Positions 28,319-37,052 of a stretch of 64,000 nucleotides of DNA are shown in pieces. The stretch spans positions 51,424 through 115,423 of the forward strand of contig SPJS01000065.1 in assembly GCA_006844705.1 (NCBI GenBank). Direction: 5' to 3'. This stretch comes from Methylococcaceae bacterium. Lineage in GTDB: Bacteria > Pseudomonadota > Gammaproteobacteria > Methylococcales > Methylomonadaceae. Each line of letters starts with the position of its first letter. Within the stretch, counting starts at the first letter, position 1. The notes below the pieces were generated by a model, which searched no databases, was not told the origin of the DNA, and saw nothing but the letters and a program-made list of their open reading frames with translations. Made by a program: the position numbers and the translations under genes.

Positions 28319-29107
28319 TCAGCGTCTATCCATTTGCAGCAATTTTTTAGTGGCCAAATGGGCCGCGGTTGTTGTTGGGTAATTGATAGTCACCCTGGTG
28401 AAATAGTCTCGCGCTTTAATCTTGTTATCTTGATCCAGCTCGATATAGCCAAGTTTAAGCAATGCATCCGGTACTTTTGGACTATTTGGAAATAATTTAA
28501 CCACCTGCTCAAAAGCATGTTTTGCTGCTTTTACATCCTGTTTGACTTTATATGCTTCACCTAACCAATACCACGCATTATCAGCATATTCACCCTGAGG
28601 AAATTGCTTGAGCAACTGATTGAAGGCACTGATCGCCTGATTATTATGACCATTACGCAAGGTTTCATAAGCAGCTTGATAGACTTGCTTTTGATTCACT
28701 TCGGGGGCTACAGTATCGGCAACCGCATTGTCCTGGTGAGATTCGGTTGCCGCTTCAGGTACAACATTATCGGTACCCTCAGCCACGGGTTGAACAGCCA
28801 CCGGAAGAGCGCCTCCTGTCAAATCAAGTAGACGCTGATCCAGATCTGTGTAGATCGTTGACTGACGACTTTTCAATTGCTCAATTAAATACGCCTGCTC
28901 TTCAACAACGCCCCTTAATTGCTGCACTTCCAGTTGTAATTGCTCCACCCGGCCCAGTACTTCGTAAATGGCGTTATTGGAAGGAGCGACGGTACGATTA
29001 ACACCAGAATAATAGGTGGATTGATCAATCACCGGTGGAAGTGCTTTTTGTTCCGCGTTGGCAGCGGAACTCAATAGAAAAGCGAAAACTATCAATTTGT
29101 TATTCAT
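28319..29107 (-). CDS. cpoB: Cell division coordinator CpoB (YbgF)
   Basis: A periplasmic protein that links PBP1b activity to the Tol-Pal machine in E. coli. It has a signal peptide (MNNKLIVFAFLLSSAANA), a trimerising coiled coil (RVEQLQLEVQQLRGVVEEQ) and C-terminal TPRs (YADNAWYWLGEAYKVKQDV). I chose ATG 29107, which has GGGG before it; a GTG seven codons earlier would spoil the signal peptide. PBP1b is encoded in the same window at 2959. Confidence 0.93.
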   Translation of the reverse strand: MNNKLIVFAFLLSSAANAEQKALPPVIDQSTYYSGVNRTVAPSNNAIYEVLGRVEQLQLEVQQLRGVVEEQAYLIEQLKSRQSTIYTDLDQRLLDLTGGALPVAVQPVAEGTDNVVPEAATESHQDNAVADTVAPEVNQKQVYQAAYETLRNGHNNQAISAFNQLLKQFPQGEYADNAWYWLGEAYKVKQDVKAAKHAFEQVVKLFPNSPKVPDALLKLGYIELDQDNKIKARDYFTRVTINYPTTTAAHLATKKLLQMDRR

Positions 29108-29141
29108 TGTTGCCCCATAAAACTGCACACCTGCCGTGTAA

Positions 29142-29717
29142 TTATTGACCTTGATAAATCAGTTCAACCCGGCGATTCATTTGCCACGCTGCTTCATTAT
29201 GTCCTTCGACACCGGGTTTTTCTTCACCATAGCTCACTACGTCCAGTTGTGCCTCAGCCACACCTTGCACCTTCATCATTCTGGCCACTGCTTTTGCCCG
29301 CTGTTCACCCAACGCGATATTATATTCCGGAGAACCGCGTTCATCGGCATGTCCTTCAAGCACTAAACGCCGCCCGGGGTTTGCAACAAGATACTGGGCA
29401 TGCGCAGCGATCACTGGGATAAAGTCCTGTTGTACCAGGCTGCTGTCATACATGAAATAAATCGTTTGTTTGGATAACGGGTTATTGGGATCAGTAAATT
29501 CTGCTCCCAGTTCCGCAGGCATTAAATCCCGCCCCGCCTGATTAAACTCTGTCCCGGTGACGCCCTGCCCATTCTGATAGCTGTTGGTTGACGCACTATC
29601 GACCGGTTGGCCCTGAGGCCCTGATAACAGGGATGAATTCTTTTCTTCAGTGCTGCTGCAAGCCGTTAATAACAACGCTGCACTGACCGATATAATTTGA
29701 AATATGCTTATTTTCAT
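29142..29717 (-). CDS. pal: Peptidoglycan-associated lipoprotein Pal
   Basis: Pal anchors the outer membrane to peptidoglycan and binds TolB and TolA. There is a lipobox (LLLTACSS) after the signal sequence and a C-terminal OmpA-like domain with LEGHADERGSPEYNIALG (peptidoglycan diaminopimelate site). ATG 29717 is right behind GAGG; the frame extends 15 codons upstream but without a signal peptide start. The mature protein is about 168 residues, normal for Pal. Confidence 0.95.
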   Translation of the reverse strand: MKISIFQIISVSAALLLTACSSTEEKNSSLLSGPQGQPVDSASTNSYQNGQGVTGTEFNQAGRDLMPAELGAEFTDPNNPLSKQTIYFMYDSSLVQQDFIPVIAAHAQYLVANPGRRLVLEGHADERGSPEYNIALGEQRAKAVARMMKVQGVAEAQLDVVSYGEEKPGVEGHNEAAWQMNRRVELIYQGQ

Positions 29718-29765
29718 TACTTTTCCTCTTGAATCAAAAAACCTTAACATCGTGCTCATCAAATA

Positions 29766-31058
29766 TTACAGTGCAGGAGCCCAGGCAGGCTCACGAATTT
29801 CACCCTGATCAAATACCAAATGTTGCTGCATACTGCCATCAACAGAGACTGCGGAAAGTACCGAACGACCGCCCTGCCTCGCTGCAAACAGTATCATCGT
29901 GTCATTGGGAGCAAAACTGGGTGACTCATCCAGTCTGCCTCCGGTTAACACATTGATAGCGCCCGTTTTCACATCCATTAATGCAATCCGGTAATCGCCT
30001 CGATTGGCATGTACCATGACCACCTGGCTGCCATCTTTGGAATAATGCGCACCGGCATTGTAATCTCCGCTGAATGTCAAGCGAGTCGCTCGCCCCCCAG
30101 TACTGGGAATTGAATAAATTTGAGGTTTCCCGCCCCGATCAGAGGTAAAAATAATATGATTGCCATCCGGCGACCAGGAGGGCTCAGTATCAATAGCGTA
30201 ATTTCGTGTGATTCTTTGTAATTTACGAGTACGCAAATCAAGTACATAAATATCCGGGCTGCCATCCCGAGATAGCGTGAGCGCCAGTTTTTTACCATCA
30301 GGTGAAAATGCCGGTGCACCATTAATTCCTTTATACCCGGTCAATTTCTCGCGCTTACCACTGGCCAGGGTTTGTAAGTAAATTGCAGCGCGGCGACGTT
30401 CAAACGATACATAAACCAGTTGTTTGCCATCTGGCGACCAGCCGGGTGACATGATCGGCTCGGATGATTCAGCAATGGTTTTGGGTTGAAATCCATCAGC
30501 ATCCGCCACTTTAAGCTGATAGCGCCTTTTTCCTGTACGTTGCTTATGCGTAGTAACATATGCAATGCGGCTGTTAAACACCCCTTTTTTACCGGTCAGT
30601 TTTTCCAGCACCATATCGCTGATATGATGCGCAGCACTGCGCAATTCAGATTGCGTCACATCCATTCGATAGCCCATCAGTTGTTCACCCTTGTAGACAT
30701 CGAACAATTGAAACTGCACCTGATATTTATTCATCGCCGGAGTGACTTTGCCAATCACAAGATAATCCTGGCCTAATGCCTGCCAGTTTCTAAACCTGAC
30801 TTGTTCTGTTGCAGATGGTTGCGTCAGCATGTCACGCTCTGGCAATACTTTAAAAAAGCCGCTGCGACTTAAATCCGCCTGGATGACATCCGCCACATCC
30901 ACAGTCAGCTGGTGTGGTTGCTCCCAGCCAAATGGCACAACGGCCAAGGGGATTGCTATTTCCACTCCTTTGGTAATTTCTATGGAAATTTCTGCTTTGC
31001 CTGGGTATGACCAGACTAAGCCGCTGAACAATATCAAGGAAAATAATAGTCTCGTCAT
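29766..31058 (-). CDS. tolB: Tol-Pal system protein TolB
   Basis: Periplasmic protein with an N-terminal alpha/beta domain (VVPFGWEQ, LSRSGFFKVL) and a six-bladed propeller with repeated SPGWSPDGKQLVYVS, PAFSPDGKKLALT and PSWSPDGNHIIFTS motifs. The signal peptide ends near KAEISIEI, so the mature TolA-binding N-terminus starts there. Length 430 is standard. It is 3 bases downstream of tolA and 48 bases before pal. Confidence 0.96.
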   Translation of the reverse strand: MTRLLFSLILFSGLVWSYPGKAEISIEITKGVEIAIPLAVVPFGWEQPHQLTVDVADVIQADLSRSGFFKVLPERDMLTQPSATEQVRFRNWQALGQDYLVIGKVTPAMNKYQVQFQLFDVYKGEQLMGYRMDVTQSELRSAAHHISDMVLEKLTGKKGVFNSRIAYVTTHKQRTGKRRYQLKVADADGFQPKTIAESSEPIMSPGWSPDGKQLVYVSFERRRAAIYLQTLASGKREKLTGYKGINGAPAFSPDGKKLALTLSRDGSPDIYVLDLRTRKLQRITRNYAIDTEPSWSPDGNHIIFTSDRGGKPQIYSIPSTGGRATRLTFSGDYNAGAHYSKDGSQVVMVHANRGDYRIALMDVKTGAINVLTGGRLDESPSFAPNDTMILFAARQGGRSVLSAVSVDGSMQQHLVFDQGEIREPAWAPAL

Positions 31059-31061
31059 AGA

Positions 31062-32006
31062 TTATTCTGGTTTAAATACAAAAGTGAAGGTTCTGAATTT
31101 TCGGGCAAATAACTGTTTATCTTCAGGTACCGGTAAAGGCGAGGCTTTTCTGACCGCATTTTCAGCCGATCGATCAAAAATCGTATGACCACTGCTTCTT
31201 ATCACCACAGCTTCCATTACATCACCGCTGGATAATAATTTTACCTGAATCGTACAATTTAAGCCCTTGCTGGTATTTAACGGGCGTATCCAGTGATTGT
31301 TTACTTTTTGCTGAATCGCCACGGTGGCGGAAGCCGTTGCCTGTTTTTGTTGTGCCGCCAGTGCTTGTGCAGCCGCCTGCTGTTGTTGAGCCACAGCCTC
31401 TTGTCTGGCCTGTGCAGCCGCCTGATCAGCCAATATCTTCTGCTGACGTTTCTGTTCTGCCAGTTTACGTTGTTTTTCCTGCTCGGCCGCACGTTGTTTC
31501 TGTAATTCCAGTTGACGCTGCACTTCACGTTGCTGCTGCTTGATTTTTTCCAGTCTGGCGGTTTCTTCAGCCTGTTTTTTCTTTAATGCGGCCTGGCGTA
31601 ACTTTTCTGCTTTTTCCTGCTGTTTGCGTTTTTCAACTAGCGCTTTAGCCTGCGCTTCTTCTTTTTTGCGTTGTTCGGCCAGTTTTTTCGCCTGCTGTTC
31701 TTCCTGTTTGCGCCGTTCCTGCAGTTGACGCAATCTGGCTTCTTCCTGTTGCTGTTTTTCATTCACAGCACGTTGTCTGTCCAGTTCAACCTCGTGTTTA
31801 TTTTTCTCGGCGGTCTGCAGGCGTTTGGCCTCTGCAATAACCTGTTGATCATCCAGCACAGTCGCCTGAATGATTTCTGATGTCGGCTTGATGATTTCTT
31901 TAATCGGTTCTGGCGACGTAAATCCTAGCGCAAACAACACAATGATGAGCGCATGCATCGCGACTGAAAGAACTAATGATAGTGAATATTTTTGCAATAA
32001 ATCCAT
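31062..32006 (-). CDS. tolA: Tol-Pal system protein TolA
   Basis: TolA uses the proton-motive force through TolQR to reach across the periplasm. Domain I is a single membrane anchor (LVLSVAMHALIIVLFALGF). Domain II is a long helix rich in Lys, Gln, Glu and Ala (about 60-220). Domain III is a small fold (VNNHWIRPLNTSKGLNCT to FRTFTFVFKPE). Length 314. Its ATG shares its first base with the tolR stop region (TAATG). Confidence 0.95.
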   Translation of the reverse strand: MDLLQKYSLSLVLSVAMHALIIVLFALGFTSPEPIKEIIKPTSEIIQATVLDDQQVIAEAKRLQTAEKNKHEVELDRQRAVNEKQQQEEARLRQLQERRKQEEQQAKKLAEQRKKEEAQAKALVEKRKQQEKAEKLRQAALKKKQAEETARLEKIKQQQREVQRQLELQKQRAAEQEKQRKLAEQKRQQKILADQAAAQARQEAVAQQQQAAAQALAAQQKQATASATVAIQQKVNNHWIRPLNTSKGLNCTIQVKLLSSGDVMEAVVIRSSGHTIFDRSAENAVRKASPLPVPEDKQLFARKFRTFTFVFKPE

Positions 32007-32428
32007 TATTCAAAACTACGCGTCATCAAACCAACATTATTTACGCCGGCATTTTTTAAAGCGGCCATTACGGTAACGACCTTGCCATAACCCACATGTT
32101 CATCGCCACGGATATATATTTGTGTTTCGGGTTTGTTTCTGAGTACAGCAGCCACTCTCACCAGCAGGGTACGTGCATCGACCGGGTCATTTTCCTGATC
32201 ACCCAGATCAACAAAATAACCGCCGTTTTTATCGACCGAGACGATCACAGGTGGAGTGTCCACTTGCTCAACCGGCTGCGTATCTGCTTGCGGAAGATCA
32301 ACATCCACCCCGGTTTGCACCAGCGGGGCGGTCACCATAAAAATGATGAGCAGAACAAAGGTGACATCAATATAGGGCACGACATTGATGTCAGCCATTT
32401 GTTTTTTTCGCGGTGTTCGTCTTGCCAT
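32006..32428 (-). CDS. tolR: Tol-Pal system protein TolR
   Basis: An ExbD/TolR protein of 140 residues with one membrane segment that carries the proton-path Asp (NVVPYIDVTFVLLIIFMV) and a periplasmic domain. It forms the stator with TolQ. Start and stop overlap the neighbours tolQ (TGATG) and tolA (TAATG), so the unit is tightly coupled. Confidence 0.96.
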   Translation of the reverse strand: MARRTPRKKQMADINVVPYIDVTFVLLIIFMVTAPLVQTGVDVDLPQADTQPVEQVDTPPVIVSVDKNGGYFVDLGDQENDPVDARTLLVRVAAVLRNKPETQIYIRGDEHVGYGKVVTVMAALKNAGVNNVGLMTRSFE

Positions 32429-33102
32429 CAGTTGTAAACCTGTCTTTGCAGCAGCACAGTAAATTCGTCTATAAACATTTCATAACGCCCGGATAAATTA
32501 TCCAGACGTGCAGAAAAACGGTTATACGCGATCACCGCCGGAATGGCTGCAAACAAGCCGATGGCTGTTGCAATCAATGCCTCAGCAATACCCGGCGCGA
32601 CATGCGCCAGCGTCGCCTGTTTAACATTACCCAATGCACGGAACGCTGTCATGATACCCCACACGGTTCCAAACAAGCCGATGTAGGGACTGGTAGAACC
32701 TACGGTTGCGAGAAATGGCAGGTTTTCTTCCAGACGTTCCATCTCGCGGCTTAATTCAATTTCCATGGCTTTTTGCGCGCTGGCAATTTTGATTTCAGCT
32801 GGCACCTGGTTTTTTTGATGCATACGGGAAAACTCTTTATATCCCGCCAGAAATAATTTTTCGATCCCTTCCGCTTCAATATCGTCAGCAGTTAATTTTC
32901 GGTATAACTCACTAAGCTCAATGCCCGACCAGAATTCCTGCTCGAATTCATCGGCAATGTGGCTGGTCTGTTTCAGTAATTTCAGTTTATTAAATATAAA
33001 TGTCCATGACATGATTGATGCCACCAGCAAAATCAACATGACAATCTGCACGACCACACTGGCGTGGGCGATCAGTTCAATATACGACATTTCATCATTC
33101 AT
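32428..33102 (-). CDS. tolQ: Tol-Pal system protein TolQ
   Basis: An ExbB/MotA-like inner-membrane protein with three membrane segments (about 15-37, 130-155, 165-190), including LATVGSTSPYIGLFGTVWGIM and the IATAIGLFAAIPAVIAYN motif. Length 224. It overlaps ybgC by 8 bases; ATG 33090 is a possible later start. It forms the proton channel with TolR. Confidence 0.95.
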   Translation of the reverse strand: MNDEMSYIELIAHASVVVQIVMLILLVASIMSWTFIFNKLKLLKQTSHIADEFEQEFWSGIELSELYRKLTADDIEAEGIEKLFLAGYKEFSRMHQKNQVPAEIKIASAQKAMEIELSREMERLEENLPFLATVGSTSPYIGLFGTVWGIMTAFRALGNVKQATLAHVAPGIAEALIATAIGLFAAIPAVIAYNRFSARLDNLSGRYEMFIDEFTVLLQRQVYN

Positions 33103-33493
33103 CTAGTTTTTCCATAATAATGGCGGGAATGGCTTTGGGGCGCATACTATCCGCAGCAAGACAGGCAATCCTGACCTCGGCTCGGCACAACACCTCATCT
33201 CCACGCATCACCTCCTGGGTAAAGTAAAAGCTGGTTTTTTTGCTTTGCGAAAGCTCTGCACTGACATTCAGACTGTCGTTAAACCGCGCTGGCTTTAAAT
33301 AGTCCACATGCACAGAGCGCACAGCAAAAATGACATTTTCTTCGGCCCTGAGTTCATCCTGTTCAAACCCGTAACTGCGCAAAAGCTCGGTGCGAGCCCT
33401 TTCAAGAAACTTCAGATAATTGGCATAAAATACGACGCCACCCGCATCGGTGTCCTCGTAATAAACCCGAACGGGCCATAGAAATTTGTTCAT
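33095..33493 (-). CDS. ybgC: Acyl-CoA thioesterase YbgC
   Basis: A hotdog-fold thioesterase with the family signature YYEDTDAGGVVFYANYLKF (catalytic Asp) and length 132. It hydrolyses short-chain or acyl-ACP thioesters at the inner membrane. It is the first gene of the ybgC-tolQRAB-pal-cpoB unit, as in most gammaproteobacteria. The 200 bases upstream to the next gene hold the likely operon promoter, which I could not place. Confidence 0.95.
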   Translation of the reverse strand: MNKFLWPVRVYYEDTDAGGVVFYANYLKFLERARTELLRSYGFEQDELRAEENVIFAVRSVHVDYLKPARFNDSLNVSAELSQSKKTSFYFTQEVMRGDEVLCRAEVRIACLAADSMRPKAIPAIIMEKLDE

Positions 33494-33693
33494 GAATCGA
33501 TAGGTGGTTCCTTGCTTTCAGAGATTGTAAAATAAATGTAAACATATTTCATTTGATTGCTCAATTTATATCACTTTGAGTAAGCAAACATAACGACGCC
33601 AAAACAGGATCATTAACAATTTTCCTGAAGAATGTTAGATCTTTTTTACAGCTGTATTAGAATTTAGCATTCAATTTACTATCTAAAGCATCC

Positions 33694-33888
33694 ATGTCTT
33701 CAAACGCACCCTCCTCTGACCAGGATGAAATTATTTGTGATTGCTCTGGAACAACCCGGGGGAAAATCCTGCAACTCATTGCGCGCGGTGATGATAATCT
33801 GGATAGAATTGAAAGTGTGACAGGGGCTAATACTGGATGCGGCAGTTGCGAAAGTGAAATTATTAAGATTTTAGAGAACCCTGATTGA
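33694..33888 (+). CDS. BFD-like [2Fe-2S] binding protein
   Basis: A 64-residue protein with the pattern of the bacterioferritin-associated ferredoxin family: Cys15 and Cys17 (ICDCSG), Cys49 and Cys52 (TGCGSCESE). These would hold a [2Fe-2S] cluster. No bacterioferritin gene is near. Related domains are also found in nitrite reductase and NifU, so a role other than iron release is possible. ATG 33694 is the first start; the site before it is weak. Confidence 0.8.
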   Translation: MSSNAPSSDQDEIICDCSGTTRGKILQLIARGDDNLDRIESVTGANTGCGSCESEIIKILENPD

Positions 33889-33916
33889 AACAGCCGGGCA
33901 AAGAGCACTGCGTTGA

Positions 33917-34636
33917 TTACTTTTTGGAACAGGGAATGAGTTCATTAATATCTATCACAGCGATTAATTCATCGATTACTGTGCCTACCAGCCAGGGACG
34001 TTTATCACGCAAGGTTCGCCAGCGAATCTGCTCCGGTTTGATTTTTTTGATGTCCATCACTTCATCACAGGCCAGTCCCCAACGCGCATCTTCAGTAATC
34101 AAAATTTGCGCAAACGGATGTTCTGCACGATCTCGCTGCCGCCCTCTGGTTTTTCCAAAGATCAAATGCCCGGTATCTAGCACGCCAATACGGCTATCAT
34201 GTTCATCTAAAAGGCCAATAAACCAGTCAGGCTGCCCCGGAACCAAGGTGTCCTTGCGATCATATTTTATAGTACGTAGCAACGATGTTAAAGGTACGGC
34301 AAGAACCATATCCTCCACTCTGAATGATAAGATTTGAAATTCCTGTTGTGCCCAGGCAGGCATCACAGACAAAGGATTTAAAGGGGCTTCTGCCTGTACT
34401 TGTTCAGTTTGTGTTTCAGGGGCAACAACGCGTTCTTCGGCCTGAATGGCCGGAGGATCTGTTTCAATTACCGCTGTTGATGGCGGAGTCTGGACTGGCG
34501 CAGGCGGTTCACTTTCAAAATCCTGTTCCTCTTGCAAAGGCGCTTCCACATATTCCGGCACGTGCTCCAATAAACTGACAAGATACGCGTCTATCGCCAG
34601 CTCAGCACTCACCACCTTTTGCTGTTTATCGCTCAT
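33917..34636 (-). CDS. CheW-domain array protein ParP-like
   Basis: The 239-residue protein has a Pro/Glu-rich N-terminal half with a short conserved segment at its start (ELAIDAYLVSLLEHVPEYV) and a C-terminal CheW-like domain (about 100-237: FRVEDMVLAVPLTSLLRTIK, VIDELIAVIDINELIP). It corresponds in position to Pseudomonas PA1463 and Vibrio ParP, which binds ParC and the CheA localisation domain and holds the polar array. The start overlaps the parC stop (TGATG). It ends the flagellar cluster here; the CheW gene that follows in Pseudomonas is missing. Confidence 0.85.
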   Translation of the reverse strand: MSDKQQKVVSAELAIDAYLVSLLEHVPEYVEAPLQEEQDFESEPPAPVQTPPSTAVIETDPPAIQAEERVVAPETQTEQVQAEAPLNPLSVMPAWAQQEFQILSFRVEDMVLAVPLTSLLRTIKYDRKDTLVPGQPDWFIGLLDEHDSRIGVLDTGHLIFGKTRGRQRDRAEHPFAQILITEDARWGLACDEVMDIKKIKPEQIRWRTLRDKRPWLVGTVIDELIAVIDINELIPCSKK

Positions 34637-35439
34637 CAGGAAGCAACCGGATGTTTATCTGGAGCACTGTTCTCAGTTAAAAACATGTCCAGTAAGTGCG
34701 AATAGGCCTGGCCTGCTTTAGAATCCTTAATATATATCGTTAACGGAATCCCTTGTCGACTGGCTTCGCGAATTTTGGTATCTACCGGGATATATGACGC
34801 CCAGACCTGCTGTGGATACTTTTGTTGTAATGCCTGTAAACTATCTCGAGCTGCCCGCGTACGTTTATCAAACATGGTCGGAACAATGGTACAGGGAGGA
34901 TGGACTTTTCTCGATTGAAACACCATTTCAATGGTATGCATCATTCTTTCAAGCCCTTTTAATGCAAGAAACTCTGACAGCACCGGAATAATCAAGCGAT
35001 CACAGCTTGCCAATGCATTTATCATCAACACACCCAGCATGGGGGGACTGTCAATTAATACATAATCATATTCATCCGACACTTTTTTTAACGCTGTACT
35101 TACGACAAGCCCCATTCCGCCAATATTGGCAACTTGCCTGTCCAGCGTTGCGATGGCTGTTGATGCCGGTAAAATGTTGATGCCATCAAATGATGTGGGT
35201 GAAATGTACGTTCTGGGGTCAATATTTGGCTTTTTTTGGCTGGTGTCATGGAACAGATTGTAAACGCTGTTCTTGATCGTATCGGGCTCCAATTTAAAAT
35301 AACTGGTCAACGAACCATGTGGATCCAGGTCTACCACAAGCGTTCTAAATCCCCAGCTAGACAATAAACCTGCCAGCGAAACCACTGTCGTTGTTTTCCC
35401 TACGCCACCTTTTTGATTTGATACGGCCCAGACTTTCAT
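34636..35439 (-). CDS. ParA-like ATPase ParC of polar chemotaxis array
   Basis: The deviant Walker A motif SNQKGGVGKTTTVVSLAG, VVDLDPHGSLTSYFKL and VLIDSPPMLG show a ParA/Soj-type ATPase of 267 residues. In Vibrio, ParC recruits chemotaxis arrays to the old flagellated pole. It lies between motD and the ParP-like gene. It is only a distant paralogue of the ParA-like protein at 14509. Confidence 0.9.
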   Translation of the reverse strand: MKVWAVSNQKGGVGKTTTVVSLAGLLSSWGFRTLVVDLDPHGSLTSYFKLEPDTIKNSVYNLFHDTSQKKPNIDPRTYISPTSFDGINILPASTAIATLDRQVANIGGMGLVVSTALKKVSDEYDYVLIDSPPMLGVLMINALASCDRLIIPVLSEFLALKGLERMMHTIEMVFQSRKVHPPCTIVPTMFDKRTRAARDSLQALQQKYPQQVWASYIPVDTKIREASRQGIPLTIYIKDSKAGQAYSHLLDMFLTENSAPDKHPVAS

Positions 35440-35466
35440 AATGTCTTATTGAGATAAATCCATCGG

Positions 35467-36306
35467 TTAAGGCTCAGCATTGCGTTCAAAGTTTAGTACT
35501 TTCGCACGTTCAGCATCGTTCATTCCATAACGGGCAAACGCTTGTGACATTAACACTAATAATACCCGGCGATTTTTAAATCGACCACTCTCGGTATTGT
35601 TGTCGGCAATCGGGTGAAATTCTCCATAACCCACGGCTGACAAGCGAGCTGGATTTATACGGTTTTTTATCAACTCTCGAACAACAGAAGTCGCTCTTGC
35701 AGACGACAGATCCCAGTTTGATGGGTATTCTATGGTATCAATGGGAATATCATCGGTATGCCCTTCAATATTAACAACATTAGGCATGCTGCGTATTGTA
35801 TCGGCCACCTTTTCAAGTACCGGGAGGGCTTTGCCTGATAACTCGGCTTCTCCGCTAAGAAACAGCAATTCACTGTTCATCTCCAGTTCCACCCAAAAAT
35901 CATGACGTTTAATAGTGACTAAATTGTCTTCCACGTAAGTAGATAAAACATCTTCCAGTTCATCGGTTACATCTATTAAGGTTCTGCGTTCATGCAATAT
36001 TTCATCACTTAATTGCTGACGTTTTTTCTCTTCTTCAGTGGTCGGATTCTCAAGGACAATGGGTTTTATATCTGAAGGGGGCGGACCTTCCTCAATGATT
36101 TGTTGCGACGTTTGTTTGTGTGGTTGACTCTTAAATGCATAATCCAGTGCTTCGGATAATGATTCATACTTTTTATTATTCACCGAAGAGATTGAATACA
36201 TGACGACAAAAAAAGCAAACAGCAGCGTAATAAAATCTGCATAAGACACCATCCAGCGTTCCTGGTTTTCCGGTTCTTCGAGATGTCTTTTTTTTCTGCG
36301 CACCAT
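35467..36306 (-). CDS. motD: Flagellar stator protein MotD
   Basis: A MotB-like stator subunit: one membrane segment with the proton-carrying Asp (SYADFITLLFAFFVVMYS), a plug/linker region and a C-terminal OmpA-like peptidoglycan-binding domain (NIEGHTDDIPI, LSAVGYGEFHP). Length 279. It pairs with MotC encoded 2 bases upstream. In Pseudomonas MotCD drives swarming and swimming in viscous media. Confidence 0.94.
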   Translation of the reverse strand: MVRRKKRHLEEPENQERWMVSYADFITLLFAFFVVMYSISSVNNKKYESLSEALDYAFKSQPHKQTSQQIIEEGPPPSDIKPIVLENPTTEEEKKRQQLSDEILHERRTLIDVTDELEDVLSTYVEDNLVTIKRHDFWVELEMNSELLFLSGEAELSGKALPVLEKVADTIRSMPNVVNIEGHTDDIPIDTIEYPSNWDLSSARATSVVRELIKNRINPARLSAVGYGEFHPIADNNTESGRFKNRRVLLVLMSQAFARYGMNDAERAKVLNFERNAEP

Positions 36307-36308
36307 GG

Positions 36309-37052
36309 TTATTTAGACAAATACCCGGAAAGCCGTAACTCGATATTACGTGGATTCTCACCTTCAGCAATCGCCGTGATCCCTTCCATGACCATTTCCC
36401 GGGCGGTTGAATTAACCATAATATGGCTTTTCAACTTATTGGCTACCGGTAAAAAAAACAGATTGGCCAGACCGACACCATAAATTGTCGCGACAAAGGC
36501 GGTGGCAATGCCAGTGCCCAGTAATTCCGGATCCGCCAGATTTTGCATCACATGAATCAGCCCGATCACTGCACCAATGATCCCAATGGTAGGTGCATAA
36601 CCACCCATGGCATTGTAGACGTTGGCCGCTTGTAAATCGCGGTTTTCCCGCGTGTTTATTTCCACTTCCATACAATCACGTATCACTTCTGGTTCATTAC
36701 CATCAACCAGTAATTGCAGTCCCTTTTTGGCAAAAGGATCCTGAACGTTGTCAATCACTCCTTCCAGACCAAGCAACCCTTCTTTTCGCGCCAAAGCACT
36801 CCAATCAACCATTTTATTAATTTGAGGCCTGAGTAATATTTTTTCGGGAATAATTATCCAGCGCGAGATTAATAAACTTTGCAGCACCACTCTGGGTGGA
36901 AACTGTAAAAAGGTGGCTCCCAGAGTACCGCCAATCACAATCACGACAGCGTGCACGTTTAATAAAAAGGCAAAATCGCCACCCCCCATGGAATTACCCA
37001 ACACGATGGCAGCAAGGCCCAAAATAATACCTGTTACACTTAATATATCCAT
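36309..37052 (-). CDS. motC: Flagellar stator protein MotC
   Basis: A MotA-family protein with four membrane segments and the conserved GGYAPTIGIIGAVIGLIHVM and GTGIATAFVATIYGVGLAN regions of the ion channel. Length 247. The ATG shares a base with the cheB stop (TGATG), so it is coupled to the chemotaxis genes upstream. Confidence 0.95.
   Translation of the reverse strand: MDILSVTGIILGLAAIVLGNSMGGGDFAFLLNVHAVVIVIGGTLGATFLQFPPRVVLQSLLISRWIIIPEKILLRPQINKMVDWSALARKEGLLGLEGVIDNVQDPFAKKGLQLLVDGNEPEVIRDCMEVEINTRENRDLQAANVYNAMGGYAPTIGIIGAVIGLIHVMQNLADPELLGTGIATAFVATIYGVGLANLFFLPVANKLKSHIMVNSTAREMVMEGITAIAEGENPRNIELRLSGYLSK

Noticed and set aside
31062..32006. Repetitive Gln/Lys/Glu codons in tolA as a possible repeat array
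   Set aside because: This is the normal long helix of TolA domain II and needs no extra explanation.
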